The translations under genes and the position numbers were made by a program. Under the pieces are notes generated by a model. That model did no database searches. It was not told the DNA's origin and saw nothing but the letters and a program-made list of their open reading frames with translations. Below, piece after piece: positions 33,681 through 43,445 of a stretch of DNA of 64,000 bases (position 1 is the stretch's first letter; each line of letters opens with the position of its first letter). Source of the DNA: Superficieibacter sp. 1612_C1 (lineage in GTDB: Bacteria; Pseudomonadota; Gammaproteobacteria; Enterobacterales; Enterobacteriaceae). The stretch spans positions 868,001 to 932,000 of the forward strand of contig NZ_JADGMI010000001.1 of NCBI RefSeq assembly GCF_015234305.1. The letters run 5' to 3'.

Positions 33681-34475
33681 ATGTTTTTAGTCGACTCACA
33701 CTGCCATCTTGATGGCCTTGATTATCAATCTCTGCATAAAGACGTCGATGACGTGCTGGCGAAAGCCGCCGCCCGCGATGTGAAATTCTGCCTTGCGGTC
33801 TCGACCACGCTGCCGGGCTATCGCGGTATGCGCAAGCTGGTGGGCGATCGCCCGAACGTGGTGTTCTCCTGCGGCGTTCACCCGCTTAATCAGGACGAGG
33901 CGTATGACGTTGAAGAACTGCGTGCGCTGGCGGCGGAAGAGGGCGTGGTGGCGATGGGGGAAACCGGCCTCGATTACTTTTACACCCCAGAAACCAAAGC
34001 GCAGCAGCAACGCTCTTTCCGCGATCACATCCGCATCGGGCGCGAGCTTAATAAGCCGGTTATTGTCCACACGCGCGATGCGCGAGCTGACACCCTGCAA
34101 ATCCTGAGTGAAGAAAAGGTGACGGAGTGCGGCGGGGTACTACACTGTTTTACGGAAGATCGCGAGACGGCAGGTAAGCTCCTGGATATGGGGTTCTATA
34201 TCTCGTTTTCCGGCATCGTGACCTTCCGCAACGCAGAGCAGCTGCGCGACGCCGCGCGCTACATTCCTGTCGATCGTCTGCTGGTGGAGACGGATTCGCC
34301 TTATCTGGCACCCGTTCCGCATCGGGGTAAAGAAAACCAGCCTGCCATGACGCGCGACGTGGCGGAATATATGGCCGTGCTGAAAGGGGTAACGCTTGAA
34401 CAACTGGCGCAGCAGACCACACAGAACTTCGCCAGCCTGTTTCACATCGATCCGCTTCGCCTTCAGTCAGTCTGA
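33681..34475 (+). CDS. ycfH: TatD-family metal-dependent hydrolase YcfH
   Basis: A 264-residue TatD-like TIM-barrel deoxyribonuclease/hydrolase. Metal ligands: HCHLD at residues 7-11, the glutamate in GETGLDYF, VHTRDA, LHCFT and TDSPYLAP. Substrate in vivo is unknown. It lies 10 bp after holB and is probably in the same operon. No strong terminator is visible before the ptsG leader. Confidence 0.96.
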   Translation: MFLVDSHCHLDGLDYQSLHKDVDDVLAKAAARDVKFCLAVSTTLPGYRGMRKLVGDRPNVVFSCGVHPLNQDEAYDVEELRALAAEEGVVAMGETGLDYFYTPETKAQQQRSFRDHIRIGRELNKPVIVHTRDARADTLQILSEEKVTECGGVLHCFTEDRETAGKLLDMGFYISFSGIVTFRNAEQLRDAARYIPVDRLLVETDSPYLAPVPHRGKENQPAMTRDVAEYMAVLKGVTLEQLAQQTTQNFASLFHIDPLRLQSV

Positions 34476-34651
34476 GCCACTAATTTTTTTAGTACTCGTA
34501 ATTAATGTCAGAAACGAGTAAAGTCCACCGCCTGAAAACAGGCGGTGAAGTTAATTTATAAGCTTCTTTGTTATCAAGATTGTAAATATATGCAAAGTTT
34601 CTAATCATTGATAGTGGAAACGTGATTGTCGTCAAACAAAGATCCTATGAA

Positions 34652-34673
34652 TTATTTTACTCTGTGTAATAAA
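34652..34673. promoter_or_regulatory. Mlc operator upstream of ptsG
   Basis: The AT-rich TTATTTTACTCTGTGTAATA region (starting at 34652) matches in sequence and relative place the Mlc repressor site of E. coli ptsG, about 100 bp before the ATG. Mlc is released when EIICB-Glc is dephosphorylated, so glucose induces its own transporter. Confidence 0.65.
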
Positions 34674-34743
34674 TAAAGGCCCTAAGAGGCCTGGTTAACG
34701 ATGAGGCTCTCCCCCCTCATCCAGGCGCGAAAGCGTAAAAAAA

Positions 34744-34763
34744 GCACAAATACTCAGGAGCAC
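34744..34763 (+). promoter_or_regulatory. SgrS target and ribosome-binding site of ptsG
   Basis: CACAAATACTCAGGAGCACT covers the ptsG Shine-Dalgarno sequence (AGGAG) and matches the E. coli ptsG region that base-pairs with SgrS sRNA during glucose-phosphate stress, apart from the CACAAAT in place of CACCCAT. The sgrS gene is not in this window. Confidence 0.75.
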
Positions 34764-34770
34764 TCCAATT

Positions 34771-36204
34771 ATGTTTAAGAATGCATTTGCTAACCTGCAA
34801 AAGGTCGGTAAATCGCTGATGCTGCCAGTCTCCGTACTGCCTATCGCAGGTATCCTGCTGGGCGTCGGGTCGGCAAACTTCAGCTGGCTGCCAGAAGTTG
34901 TTTCGCACGTTATGGCGGAAGCTGGCGGATCTGTTTTCGCTAATATGCCTCTGATCTTCGCCATCGGCGTTGCGCTGGGTTTCACCAATAATGACGGTGT
35001 TTCTGCCCTGGCTTCCGTTGTCGCTTATGGCATCATGGTTAAAACCATGGCTGTAGTTGCGCCGCTGGTGTTGCATTTACCCGCCGAAGAAATCGCGGCT
35101 AAACATCTGGCAGATACCGGCGTATTAGGCGGTATTATTGCGGGTGCGATTGCGGCATATATGTTCAACCGCTTCTACCGTATTAAGCTGCCTGAGTATC
35201 TGGGCTTCTTTGCCGGTAAACGTTTTGTGCCGATCATCTCTGGCCTGACGGCGATCTTTTTGGGTATCGTGCTCTCCTTCATTTGGCCACCTATCGGTAC
35301 GGCTATTCAGACCTTCTCGCAGTGGGCTGCTTACCAGAACCCGGTAGTCGCTTTCGGTATCTACGGCTTCATTGAGCGCTGCCTGGTGCCGTTTGGTCTG
35401 CACCATATCTGGAACGTTCCTTTCCAGATGCAGATTGGTGAATACACCAACGCGGCAGGTCAGGTGTTCCACGGCGATATCCCGCGCTACATGGCAGGTG
35501 ACCCGACGGCGGGCAAACTGTCCGGCGGCTTCCTGTTCAAAATGTACGGTCTGCCTGCTGCTGCCATTGCTATCTGGCACTCTGCGAAGCCGGAAAACCG
35601 CGCGAAAGTCGGCGGTATCATGATCTCCGCGGCGCTGACCTCGTTCCTGACCGGCATCACCGAACCGATTGAATTTTCGTTCATGTTCGTTGCGCCGATC
35701 CTGTATGTGATCCATGCGATTCTGGCCGGTCTGGCTTTCCCGATCTGTATCCTGCTGGGAATGCGTGACGGTACCTCGTTCTCACATGGTCTGATCGACT
35801 TTGTGGTTCTGTCTGGTAACAGCAGCAAACTGTGGCTGTTCCCGGTAATCGGTATCTGCTATGCGATCGTGTACTACACGGTTTTCCGCGTGCTGATCAA
35901 AGCGCTGAACCTGAAAACGCCGGGTCGTGAAGACACCAGTGAAGATGCCAAAGCGGGCGCGACCAGCGAAATGGCTCCGGCTCTGGTAGCGGCGTTTGGT
36001 GGTAAAGATAACATCACCAACCTTGATGCCTGTATCACCCGTCTGCGCGTAAGCGTGGCTGACGTGGCTAAAGTCGATCAGCCTGGCCTGAAACGTCTGG
36101 GAGCAGCAGGTGTGGTGGTGGCAGGCTCTGGCGTGCAGGCTATTTTCGGCACCAAGTCTGACAACCTGAAAACTGAGATGGACGAATATATCCGTCACAG
36201 CTAA
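34771..36204 (+). CDS. ptsG: Glucose-specific PTS enzyme IICB
   Basis: 477 residues, exactly the E. coli length. An N-terminal membrane EIIC domain of about 380 residues binds and moves glucose (includes [14 protein letters not shown]). A linker leads to the EIIB domain with the phosphorylated cysteine in [10 protein letters not shown] (Cys421 in E. coli). It is the main glucose transporter and the sensor for Mlc. The leader is long with Mlc and SgrS control. Confidence 0.98.
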   Translation: MFKNAFANLQKVGKSLMLPVSVLPIAGILLGVGSANFSWLPEVVSHVMAEAGGSVFANMPLIFAIGVALGFTNNDGVSALASVVAYGIMVKTMAVVAPLVLHLPAEEIAAKHLADTGVLGGIIAGAIAAYMFNRFYRIKLPEYLGFFAGKRFVPIISGLTAIFLGIVLSFIWPPIGTAIQTFSQWAAYQNPVVAFGIYGFIERCLVPFGLHHIWNVPFQMQIGEYTNAAGQVFHGDIPRYMAGDPTAGKLSGGFLFKMYGLPAAAIAIWHSAKPENRAKVGGIMISAALTSFLTGITEPIEFSFMFVAPILYVIHAILAGLAFPICILLGMRDGTSFSHGLIDFVVLSGNSSKLWLFPVIGICYAIVYYTVFRVLIKALNLKTPGREDTSEDAKAGATSEMAPALVAAFGGKDNITNLDACITRLRVSVADVAKVDQPGLKRLGAAGVVVAGSGVQAIFGTKSDNLKTEMDEYIRHS

Positions 36205-36226
36205 GCAGTCAGTTGGGGAGATAAAA

Positions 36227-36250
36227 GGCAGCGGAAACGCTGCCTTTTTT
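36227..36250. terminator. Terminator after ptsG
   Basis: GGCAGCG-GAAA-CGCTGCC plus TTTTTT. An AAAA run precedes it, so it may also end the convergent gene at 36268-36696. Confidence 0.92.
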
Positions 36251-36267
36251 ACGTCAGGATCGGGAGG

Positions 36268-36696
36268 TTATTTACCTTCCTGCTCCAGATAATCCGTCAG
36301 GAAATGTTCGGCATTGCCTTCCTGTGATAGCGATTGACTATAAGCGACCCAGGTCGATGAAGATTCGCCAGGCAGGTAAAGCTCACCTGAGCCATCTTTT
36401 ACACGCAGCAGTTCCCACGATTTGCCATCAATTTCCGTTTTATAACTGGTTGCGCCGCCGCTCGCTGGCTCCACTTTGCAACGAATAATCTTCTTATCCA
36501 GCGCGTTATCAACATTCGCAATCTGTACTAACGACTCGTTAGCCTCTTTTGGTCCAATACGCAGCGTCCATACCTGAATGCCTTCCTGACCTTCATAGCC
36601 TTTGACGTATTTAGCAATTTCAGGACGGGAAGCGTCTGCGAAGGCCGATTGGATAATCATTAACGAGCCGAGGATGGCAATAATAAAGCGAAACAT
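36268..36696 (-). CDS. Uncharacterised small secreted (periplasmic) protein
   Basis: I do not recognise this gene, and E. coli K-12 has none between ptsG and fhuE. 142 residues from the ATG at 36696, preceded by AACAGGAGAAAAC. The first 20 residues form a Sec signal (MFRFIIAILGSLMIIQSAFA), with cleavage before DASRPE; there is no lipobox. The mature part of about 122 residues is acidic near the C-terminus, has a single cysteine (IIRCKVE), no further membrane segment, and no motif I can name. Codon use looks like its neighbours. It lies downstream of fhuE on the same strand but behind a probable fhuE terminator, so it is likely transcribed alone. Confidence 0.85.
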   Translation of the reverse strand: MFRFIIAILGSLMIIQSAFADASRPEIAKYVKGYEGQEGIQVWTLRIGPKEANESLVQIANVDNALDKKIIRCKVEPASGGATSYKTEIDGKSWELLRVKDGSGELYLPGESSSTWVAYSQSLSQEGNAEHFLTDYLEQEGK

Positions 36697-36806
36697 GTTT
36701 TCTCCTGTTGAAGTCGATCCCTGCACAAAGATGCGTCAGAGCAGGGAAGTATCCCCTGAAAATATAAACTGTAACAACATCAAAATTGGTGGGCAGTAAA
36801 GGCTTG

Positions 36807-36833
36807 AAAAGCAGGGAGCCGGGCGGCCCCCTG
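36807..36833 (-). terminator. Terminator after fhuE
   Basis: On the minus strand CAGGGGGCC-GCCC-GGCTCCCTG followed by CTTTTC: a 9-bp stem with one G-U pair, 14 bp beyond the fhuE stop. Confidence 0.75.
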
Positions 36834-36846
36834 TAGAAGATGACAA

Positions 36847-39042
36847 TCAGAAGCTGTAATTGGCAGTAATTGAGAAGTTACGCGGTTCGCCGTAAACGAT
36901 AGAGCCTTCGATATTAGTATCGTAAGTTTTATCAAGCAGGTTATTAACGTTACCCTGCACGGAGAAGTTTTTGGTGACCTGATAACGGGTAAACAGATCT
37001 ACCAGCGCGTAGCTGCCCTGTTCTGCACGGAAGGTACCGAATGGGGTCGCGGTATCGGTGTAAACGCGGTTCTGCCAGTTCACGCCGCCGCCAACGGTCA
37101 GTTCCGGTACAGCCGGTAGACGGTAGCTGGAGAACAGCTTCACGCTGGTGCGTGGCAGGTTAGGATTCACCGCGTTGCCTTCGCTGTCCTCAGCAACATA
37201 GCGCGTTGCACCAAAGGTCATCTGCCAGTTATCGGTTATCGCGCCGTTAATTTCAAATTCGACGCCTTTGCTTACCGTGCCGTCCACCGCTTTGTACGCG
37301 GTCTCATTGTTGCTGCCAGCGATAGGTGAGCCGGTAGACTGTGCGACGTTATCCTGTTCAATACGGAACACGGCCAGCGTGGTGGTCAGACGGCTGTCCA
37401 TCCAGTCTGATTTCAGGCCCACCTCGTAGTTATTACCCGTGATTGGCTCAAGGTATTTACCTGAACTGTCGCGGGAATTCTGCGGCTGGAAGATAGAGGT
37501 ATAGCTGGCATAGGCCGACCAGTTATCATCAATGTCGTAAACCAGTCCCGCATAAGGCGTGGTGTGGTTTTTCTCCATGCTGTAGGTCAGCGTATCGATC
37601 TGCCAGTTGGTATAGCGGGCACCGAGGATCAGGTGTAGCGGGTCGGCCAATGAAATGCGCGTCGCAGCATACAGCGATTTCATATGGGTGGTATCATCCT
37701 GCGCCAGAGACTGCTGTCCCCAGTTGGTTTCCGGGAAGTTGCCGTCGTAGTTATAGAAACTACCCAGCTCATCCGGGAACACGTTGGCCCAGGTGTTCAC
37801 GTAGCGGTTATTCTGCTTACTGTAGCTTCCGCCGATCATCAGGTTATGCTGACGGCCGAACAGATCGTAGCTGCCGTCGGTAAAGAGATCCACCGCGTCG
37901 ACTTTACGCTTGCCGCTGTTCCAGCCGGTGCCGCCGACATAATCATAGCCCGGACCATAGCTGCTGTAAGGGCCAACCAGCATTCCATCGGCTTTGTTGA
38001 CATACGCATCAACGTACATCGTTTTACTGTCGAACTTCACTTCGGAGTGGGTCGCGTTCAGTGTGGCTTGCCAGGTTTCGGCGAAACGCTGTTTAAGCGT
38101 CACAAAGACTTTATTAATTTCTTTATTATTGTAAGCCCAGTCCGGCGCGGTGCTGCGCGAGCGATCATAGTGATTAGTACTGCCGTCAGTATTCCAGCGC
38201 GGCAGACCGCCCCAGGTCGGGCTGTTGACATCTATGCTCTGGTATTCATAGCCTGCGGAAAGGGTGGTGAGATCACCCAGATCGGCATCGATAATGCCGG
38301 AGAAGAATTTTTTTTCATTGTTGTAGCGATCGAGCCAGGAGTCATTATTCTGATAACCCGCCACAATGCGACCACGCACTTTACCATTATCGGTCAGCGG
38401 GCTTTGTAAATCCGCGACGTAGCGCTGTTTGTTCCAGCTTCCGTACTCCGCAGAAACGTTGCCTTTAAATTCCTGACTGGTCGCATGCTTACGGATCATA
38501 TTGATGGAGGCGGAGGGATTCCCCGTTCCGGTCATCAACCCGTTCGCGCCGCGCACCACTTCCACTCGCTCGAACAGGGCGGTATCAGATAAGGCATCGC
38601 CCAGGTTCCAGCGGGACTCAAAATAGGTTGGAATGCCATCAACCATGTAGTTATCAATCTGGAAGCCACGCGAATAATAAAGACTGCGATCGGAGTCCGC
38701 CTGACTTTTACTGATGCCTGTGGTGTTGTCCATCACCTCCCCCAGGGATTGCAGTTGCTGATCTTCCATGCGCTGCTCGCTAATAATGCTCACCGACTGT
38801 GGAATATCACGCTGTACCAGCATCATTTTCGTGCCGGCGGTACTGGCTTTAACGCTGTAATCCTGCTCCTGCGTATCCGCTGCGGCCTGAGCGGCAGCAT
38901 CAACCACAATGGTATCTTCTTTTTTAGTATCAGCAGCGAAAACGGCGGAAGGCATCAGCGCAAAGGCGATGCAGGCGGCCAGACGAGTTGGGGTGGTGGC
39001 AGGCGTATGCTGGTCATCCCTGGTTGAATGAGTGAAAGACAT
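36847..39042 (-). CDS. fhuE: TonB-dependent ferric coprogen/rhodotorulate receptor FhuE
   Basis: A 731-residue outer-membrane siderophore receptor; E. coli FhuE has 729. Signal peptide to about residue 37 (PSAVFA), a TonB box near EDTIVVDA, the plug domain with RDIPQSVSIISEQRM and ALFERVEVVRGANGLM, then a 22-strand barrel ending in Phe (NYSF). It imports ferric coprogen, rhodotorulic acid and ferrioxamine B. I start at the ATG at 39042 with AAAGGG upstream; the upstream in-frame ATG at 39171 would put 43 extra residues before the signal peptide. Confidence 0.97.
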   Translation of the reverse strand: MSFTHSTRDDQHTPATTPTRLAACIAFALMPSAVFAADTKKEDTIVVDAAAQAAADTQEQDYSVKASTAGTKMMLVQRDIPQSVSIISEQRMEDQQLQSLGEVMDNTTGISKSQADSDRSLYYSRGFQIDNYMVDGIPTYFESRWNLGDALSDTALFERVEVVRGANGLMTGTGNPSASINMIRKHATSQEFKGNVSAEYGSWNKQRYVADLQSPLTDNGKVRGRIVAGYQNNDSWLDRYNNEKKFFSGIIDADLGDLTTLSAGYEYQSIDVNSPTWGGLPRWNTDGSTNHYDRSRSTAPDWAYNNKEINKVFVTLKQRFAETWQATLNATHSEVKFDSKTMYVDAYVNKADGMLVGPYSSYGPGYDYVGGTGWNSGKRKVDAVDLFTDGSYDLFGRQHNLMIGGSYSKQNNRYVNTWANVFPDELGSFYNYDGNFPETNWGQQSLAQDDTTHMKSLYAATRISLADPLHLILGARYTNWQIDTLTYSMEKNHTTPYAGLVYDIDDNWSAYASYTSIFQPQNSRDSSGKYLEPITGNNYEVGLKSDWMDSRLTTTLAVFRIEQDNVAQSTGSPIAGSNNETAYKAVDGTVSKGVEFEINGAITDNWQMTFGATRYVAEDSEGNAVNPNLPRTSVKLFSSYRLPAVPELTVGGGVNWQNRVYTDTATPFGTFRAEQGSYALVDLFTRYQVTKNFSVQGNVNNLLDKTYDTNIEGSIVYGEPRNFSITANYSF

Positions 39043-39142
39043 GTTGAACCCTTTGTTATGTTTACTATTTGCCTCAAACCGATGCGGTGCCGGTAGTAAG
39101 TGCAAGGTAATAATTCTGATTTGCATTCGCGCATGTAAATGC

Positions 39143-39163
39143 AAATGCGAAATATACGCATTT
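39143..39163. promoter_or_regulatory. Perfect 21-bp inverted repeat upstream of fhuE, possible operator
   Basis: AAATGCG-AAATATA-CGCATTT lies about 100 bp upstream of the fhuE start. The fhuE gene is Fur-repressed in E. coli, but this repeat is not a good Fur box. The remaining 345-bp fhuE-hinT gap carries both divergent promoters and no gene. Confidence 0.4.
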
Positions 39164-39387
39164 ATGCTCATGCTGTAAACAGATGTTACACCGCTTTCCA
39201 GAACGTTGTTTTGATCGCGCGGACCGCGTTTCGGCAGGATTTCTGCTTAAACCAGCAGCGCCTGAGCGAGAAGGGGAAAGAAAACGTCGGATAAAGTTGA
39301 AAGAGCGGGAGTAAGTCGCTCATACTCTTATGGATGTTGTATTCTGTATGTCAGGTTTGCGCACTCATAATGAATTAAGGAAATGTC

Positions 39388-39744
39388 ATGGCCGAAGAGA
39401 CCATTTTTAGTAAGATTATCCGCCGCGAAATCCCGTCGGATATCGTGTATCAGGATGAACTTGTCACCGCGTTTCGTGATATCTCCCCGCAGGCTCCCAC
39501 CCATATCCTGATCGTTCCTAACATTCTGATCCCAACGGTGAACGATGTGACAGAAGCGCACGAGCAAGCCCTGGGCCGGATGATCACCGTCGCGGGCAAG
39601 ATCGCTCGCGATGAAGGCATTGCCGAGGATGGCTACCGGCTGATCCTGAATTGTAATCGTCATGGCGGGCAGGAGGTTTACCACATCCATATGCACCTGC
39701 TGGGTGGCCGCGCATTGGGTCCTATGCTGACGCAGAAAGGTTAA
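39388..39744 (+). CDS. hinT: Purine nucleoside phosphoramidase HinT
   Basis: A 118-residue HIT-family protein with the histidine triad in [12 protein letters not shown] near the C-terminus. It hydrolyses AMP-lysine and other nucleoside phosphoramidates. AAGGAAATGTC precedes the ATG. It starts the hinT-ycfL-lpoB-thiK-nagZ-ycfP group. Confidence 0.97.
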   Translation: MAEETIFSKIIRREIPSDIVYQDELVTAFRDISPQAPTHILIVPNILIPTVNDVTEAHEQALGRMITVAGKIARDEGIAEDGYRLILNCNRHGGQEVYHIHMHLLGGRALGPMLTQKG

Positions 39745-39745
39745 T

Positions 39746-40126
39746 ATGATGAGAAGAGGACGTTATGCTGCGTTGCTGACGATGGTTCTGCTGGCTGGCT
39801 GCGTTTCCTCGCGTCCGGAAATTCCGGTCGGCGATAACCAGACGCTGGTTATGGAAGCAACGGTGCTGGCCGCCGGGATCAGCGCTCAGCCGCCTGAAGT
39901 TAAAAACTCCGATATTCAGGCGATTGCGTCCTCTGCTCTGTTTAATGAACGACGCGAACCGGTCACCGTACACTACCGTTTTTACTGGTACGACGGTCGG
40001 GGTCTGGAGATGCACCCGCTGGAGGCACCGCGCAGTGTGATCATTCCTGGACATTCCGGCGTAACGCTGTTCGGGACGGCAAACGGTCTGGGTGCCGAGA
40101 AGGTCAGACTTTATCTCTATTTATAA
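39746..40126 (+). CDS. ycfL: YcfL family lipoprotein
   Basis: A 126-residue lipoprotein with lipobox LLAGC at about residue 19. The body includes HYRFYWYDGRGLEMHPLE, typical of the YcfL family. No firm function; its position beside lpoB suggests a cell-envelope role. Two ATGs (39746 and 39749) are possible; I list the first. It begins one base after hinT ends. Confidence 0.93.
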   Translation: MMRRGRYAALLTMVLLAGCVSSRPEIPVGDNQTLVMEATVLAAGISAQPPEVKNSDIQAIASSALFNERREPVTVHYRFYWYDGRGLEMHPLEAPRSVIIPGHSGVTLFGTANGLGAEKVRLYLYL

Positions 40127-40147
40127 CAATATAACGGGGTAACCTTG

Positions 40148-40795
40148 ATGATAACTATGCGTCGCTTTGCGCTGATTAGCGCCCTCGCGATTTTTCTTGC
40201 AGGGTGTGTGACCAAAGAGCAACAACCTGCCCCAGTGGATACCGCCCAGCCGGGCGCGCAGCCGCAACCGACCCAGCCGCAGCAGCCGGTGCCGGTCGTG
40301 CCGACGGTGCCGACCATCCCTGAACAGCCAGGACCGATTGAGCATCAGGATGATACCGCCGCACCGGCACCGCGTGAGCGCCACTATGACTGGAACAGTG
40401 CGATTCAGCCGCTGGCCGGAAAAATGCTTCAGGCAGACGGCGTGAACAGCGGCAGCGTTCTGCTGGTAGACAGCGTGAACAACCGCACTAACGGTTCCCT
40501 TAACGCGAGTGAGGCGACCGAGGCGCTGCGTAACGCGCTGGCTAACAACGGTAAATTTACGCTCGTTTCCGCTCAGCAGTTGTCTGTGGCAAAACAGCAG
40601 CTTGGCCTGTCTCCGCAGGACAGCCTCGGTAGCCGCAGTAAAGCCATAGGCATCGCCCGTAACGTTGGCGCGCATTATGTGCTGTACTCAAACGCGTCGG
40701 GTAATGTGAATACGCCAACTCTGCAAATGCAGCTGATGCTGGTGCAGACTGGCGAGATTATCTGGTCGGGTAAAGGTGCAGTTCAGCAACAATAA
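40148..40795 (+). CDS. lpoB: PBP1B activator lipoprotein LpoB
   Basis: A 215-residue outer-membrane lipoprotein (lipobox FLAGC). A proline- and glutamine-rich disordered spacer (about 25-70) leads to a globular domain ([16 protein letters not shown] to the end). LpoB reaches through the peptidoglycan to stimulate PBP1B. I start at the ATG at 40148, where the E. coli protein begins, with a GGGGT sequence upstream. It overlaps thiK. Confidence 0.96.
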   Translation: MITMRRFALISALAIFLAGCVTKEQQPAPVDTAQPGAQPQPTQPQQPVPVVPTVPTIPEQPGPIEHQDDTAAPAPRERHYDWNSAIQPLAGKMLQADGVNSGSVLLVDSVNNRTNGSLNASEATEALRNALANNGKFTLVSAQQLSVAKQQLGLSPQDSLGSRSKAIGIARNVGAHYVLYSNASGNVNTPTLQMQLMLVQTGEIIWSGKGAVQQQ

Positions 40796-41606
40796 GCTGT
40801 CACGTGACCAGCTACTGTCACGCTTTTTTCCGCAGTATCATCCCGTCGCGCCGGGGTCCTCCTCCGGGTTAGGCGGCGGGAGTTGCATCATTGAGAAGGG
40901 CTTGCAGAGAAGGGTGCTACGTCAGCACCACGATCCGCAGGCCCCTGAATTTCACTTTCTGCGCCAGTACCATGCGCTTCGCCGCCTGCCTGCCACGCTC
41001 GCGCCGTCGGCGTGTTTTTACACGCGCGGCTGGATGGTCGTCGATTATCTGCACGGCGCAGTAAAAAGCACGCTGCCCGCGACTGCCGAACTGGTAAAGG
41101 TGCTGTATCATCTCCATCAGCAGCCGCGTTTTGGCTGGCGCATTACGCTTCTCCCGCTGCTGGAGTATTACTGGCAGAACAGTGCCAGCGAGCGGCGCAA
41201 TCCGTTCTGGCTCAGGCAGTTAAAACGGTTAAAACGCGGCGGCGAACCGCAGCCGTTGCGGCTGTCGCCGCTGCATATGGATGTTCACCCGGGCAATATC
41301 GTGCACACCGCCAGCGGACTGCGGCTGATTGACTGGGAATATGCCGGTGATGGTGATATCGCGCTGGAGCTGGCGGCAGTGTGGATGACAGAACAGGCGG
41401 AAAGACGCCAGCTGGTTAAGGACTATGCGGCAGCGGCGGGCATAGCGCCCTCGTTGCTCTGGCGACAGGTCAGACGCTGGCACCCGTGGGTGCTGATGCT
41501 GATGGCGGGCTGGTATGAGCGCCGCTGGCAGCAAACCGGTGACGGGCAGTTTATCGTCCTCGCCGATGAAACATGGAAACAGCTACATAAAATACAGGAG
41601 AGATAA
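40776..41606 (+). CDS. thiK: Thiamine kinase ThiK
   Basis: A 276-residue aminoglycoside-phosphotransferase-fold kinase (salvage of thiamine to thiamine phosphate). Catalytic loop [11 protein letters not shown] and metal motif [14 protein letters not shown] start within lpoB, a 20-bp overlap, with N-terminus [20 protein letters not shown] as in the E. coli protein. Confidence 0.95.
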   Translation: MQFSNNKLSRDQLLSRFFPQYHPVAPGSSSGLGGGSCIIEKGLQRRVLRQHHDPQAPEFHFLRQYHALRRLPATLAPSACFYTRGWMVVDYLHGAVKSTLPATAELVKVLYHLHQQPRFGWRITLLPLLEYYWQNSASERRNPFWLRQLKRLKRGGEPQPLRLSPLHMDVHPGNIVHTASGLRLIDWEYAGDGDIALELAAVWMTEQAERRQLVKDYAAAAGIAPSLLWRQVRRWHPWVLMLMAGWYERRWQQTGDGQFIVLADETWKQLHKIQER

Positions 41607-41608
41607 GC

Positions 41609-42634
41609 GTGGGTCCGGTAATGTTGGATGTCGAAGGTTTTGAACTGGATGCGGAAGAGCGTGAGATTCTGGCGCATCCGTCGGTAGGCGGATTAATTCT
41701 TTTTACCCGCAACTACCACGATCCCGCGCAGTTGCGCGAGCTGGTGCGCCAGATCCGCGCCGCCTCGCACCATCGGCTGGTGGTGGCCGTCGATCAGGAG
41801 GGTGGACGCGTTCAGCGTTTTCGCGAGGGTTTTACCCGCCTGCCTGCCGCCCAGTCTTTTGCTGAATTGCACGGTCTGGAGGCGGGTGGCAAGCTGGCCG
41901 AAGAGGCGGGCTGGCTGATGGCGAGCGAAATGATCGCCATGGACATTGATATCAGTTTTGCCCCAGTGCTGGATGTCGGCCATATTAGCGCCGCGATTGG
42001 CGAGCGTTCTTATCATGACGATCCGCTGAAGGCGCTGGCAATGGCCCGCCGGTTTATTGACGGTATGCACGCGGCGGGAATGAAAACAACCGGTAAACAC
42101 TTCCCCGGCCACGGCGCGGTGACGGCGGACTCGCATAAAGAGACGCCGCAGGACCCGCGCGCTGAAGCGGAGATTCGCGCCCGGGATATGACCATCTTCC
42201 GTACCCTGATTGACGAAAATCGTCTCGACGCCATTATGCCCGCGCATGTGATCTACACGCAGGTCGATCCGCGTCCGGCCAGTGGTTCGGCGCACTGGCT
42301 GAAAACCGTCCTGCGTGGTGAACTTCATTTTGACGGCGTGATTTTTTCCGACGACCTGTCGATGGAAGGTGCGGCGATCATGGGAAGCTACGCCGAGCGC
42401 GGTCAGGCATCGCTGGATGCAGGTTGCGATATGATCCTGGTCTGCAATAATCGTAAAGGAGCGGTCAGCGTTCTGGATAATCTGTCGCCGATCAATGCAC
42501 AGCGTGTTACGCAATTGTATCATAAAGGGACGTTTACTCGTCAGGAACTGATGGATTCCGCCCGCTGGAAGACGATAAGTGCGCAACTGAATCAGCTGCA
42601 CGAGCGCTGGCAGGAACATAAAGCAATCCATTAA
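41609..42634 (+). CDS. nagZ: Beta-N-acetylglucosaminidase NagZ
   Basis: A 341-residue GH3 cytoplasmic enzyme, the E. coli length, GTG start after CAGGAGAG. Signature [16 protein letters not shown] contains the catalytic dyad histidine, and the nucleophile Asp is in [11 protein letters not shown]. NagZ removes GlcNAc from anhydro-muropeptides in peptidoglycan recycling and feeds the AmpR/AmpC signal. Confidence 0.98.
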   Translation: MGPVMLDVEGFELDAEEREILAHPSVGGLILFTRNYHDPAQLRELVRQIRAASHHRLVVAVDQEGGRVQRFREGFTRLPAAQSFAELHGLEAGGKLAEEAGWLMASEMIAMDIDISFAPVLDVGHISAAIGERSYHDDPLKALAMARRFIDGMHAAGMKTTGKHFPGHGAVTADSHKETPQDPRAEAEIRARDMTIFRTLIDENRLDAIMPAHVIYTQVDPRPASGSAHWLKTVLRGELHFDGVIFSDDLSMEGAAIMGSYAERGQASLDAGCDMILVCNNRKGAVSVLDNLSPINAQRVTQLYHKGTFTRQELMDSARWKTISAQLNQLHERWQEHKAIH

Positions 42635-42667
42635 TCCCTGCGGGATACAGAGTATGGTGAGGATGCG

Positions 42668-43210
42668 ATGATTATTTATTTACACGGTTTTGACTCAAAC
42701 AGCCCGGGCAATCACGAAAAGGTATTGCAGTTGCAGTTTATCGATCCGGATGTGCGACTGATTAGCTACAGTACGCGTCACCCGAAGCATGATATGCAGC
42801 ATCTGCTGAAAGAGGTCGATAAGATGCTCCAGTTGAATGCGGACGATCGCCCGCTGATTTGCGGCGTCGGGCTGGGCGGTTTCTGGGCAGAACGCATTGG
42901 CTTCCTCTGCGATATCCGCCAGGTGGTGTTCAACCCGAACCTGTTCCCGGCGGAGAATATGGAAGGCAAAATCGATCGCCCGGAAGAATATACCGATATT
43001 GCCACTAAGTGCGTGAGTAATTTCCGGGAGAAGAACCGCGACCGGTGTATGGCGATCCTGTCGCGCCGGGATGAGGCGCTTAACAGCCAGCGCAGCGCAG
43101 AGATTTTGTGCCCGTGGTACGAAATCGTCTGGGATGAAGAGCAGACTCACAAGTTCAAAAATATCTCGCCACACTTACAGCGTATTAAGGCGTTTAAAAC
43201 ACTCGGATAA
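42668..43210 (+). CDS. ycfP: YcfP, UPF0227 alpha/beta-hydrolase-like protein
   Basis: A 180-residue UPF0227 protein. [17 protein letters not shown] resembles an esterase oxyanion region, but the nucleophile elbow reads GVGLGG, with no serine, so a classical catalytic triad is doubtful. Function is unknown. Often linked with nagZ and ndh. Confidence 0.94.
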   Translation: MIIYLHGFDSNSPGNHEKVLQLQFIDPDVRLISYSTRHPKHDMQHLLKEVDKMLQLNADDRPLICGVGLGGFWAERIGFLCDIRQVVFNPNLFPAENMEGKIDRPEEYTDIATKCVSNFREKNRDRCMAILSRRDEALNSQRSAEILCPWYEIVWDEEQTHKFKNISPHLQRIKAFKTLG

Positions 43211-43227
43211 ACGTTCTGTCAGATAAA

Positions 43228-43257
43228 GGGTCAGCCATCGGGCTGGCCCTTTTTTTT
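43228..43257 (+). terminator. Terminator after ycfP
   Basis: GGGTCAGCC-ATCG-GGCTGGCCC followed by eight T residues: a 9-bp stem with one U-G pair. Confidence 0.93.
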
Positions 43258-43296
43258 GCCTGTGTCTACAGTTGTTCATCTTTTCAGCGGCAAAAC

Positions 43297-43310
43297 TTGA
43301 TGTACATCAA
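43297..43310. promoter_or_regulatory. FNR site upstream of ndh
   Basis: TTGATGTACATCAA fits TTGAT-N4-ATCAA exactly. With the -10 element TATTCT at 43340-43345, its centre lies near -50, the place of the FNR site that represses ndh anaerobically in E. coli. Confidence 0.88.
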
Positions 43311-43445
43311 TTTTGGTATGACCAATGACCCTGACGTGTTATTCTCATGGGAGTGATACGGTTTCATAGCGGTAACTTGTTGTTAACTAAAAGTTATTCT
43401 CATAACCTTTAGTTAACAATTGGTTAATAATTTTAGGGGGTCACG

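Noticed and set aside
43258-43296. Second FNR site upstream of ndh (about -94 in E. coli)
   Set aside because: No TTGAT-N4-ATCAA match is seen there; only the site at 43297-43310 is clear.
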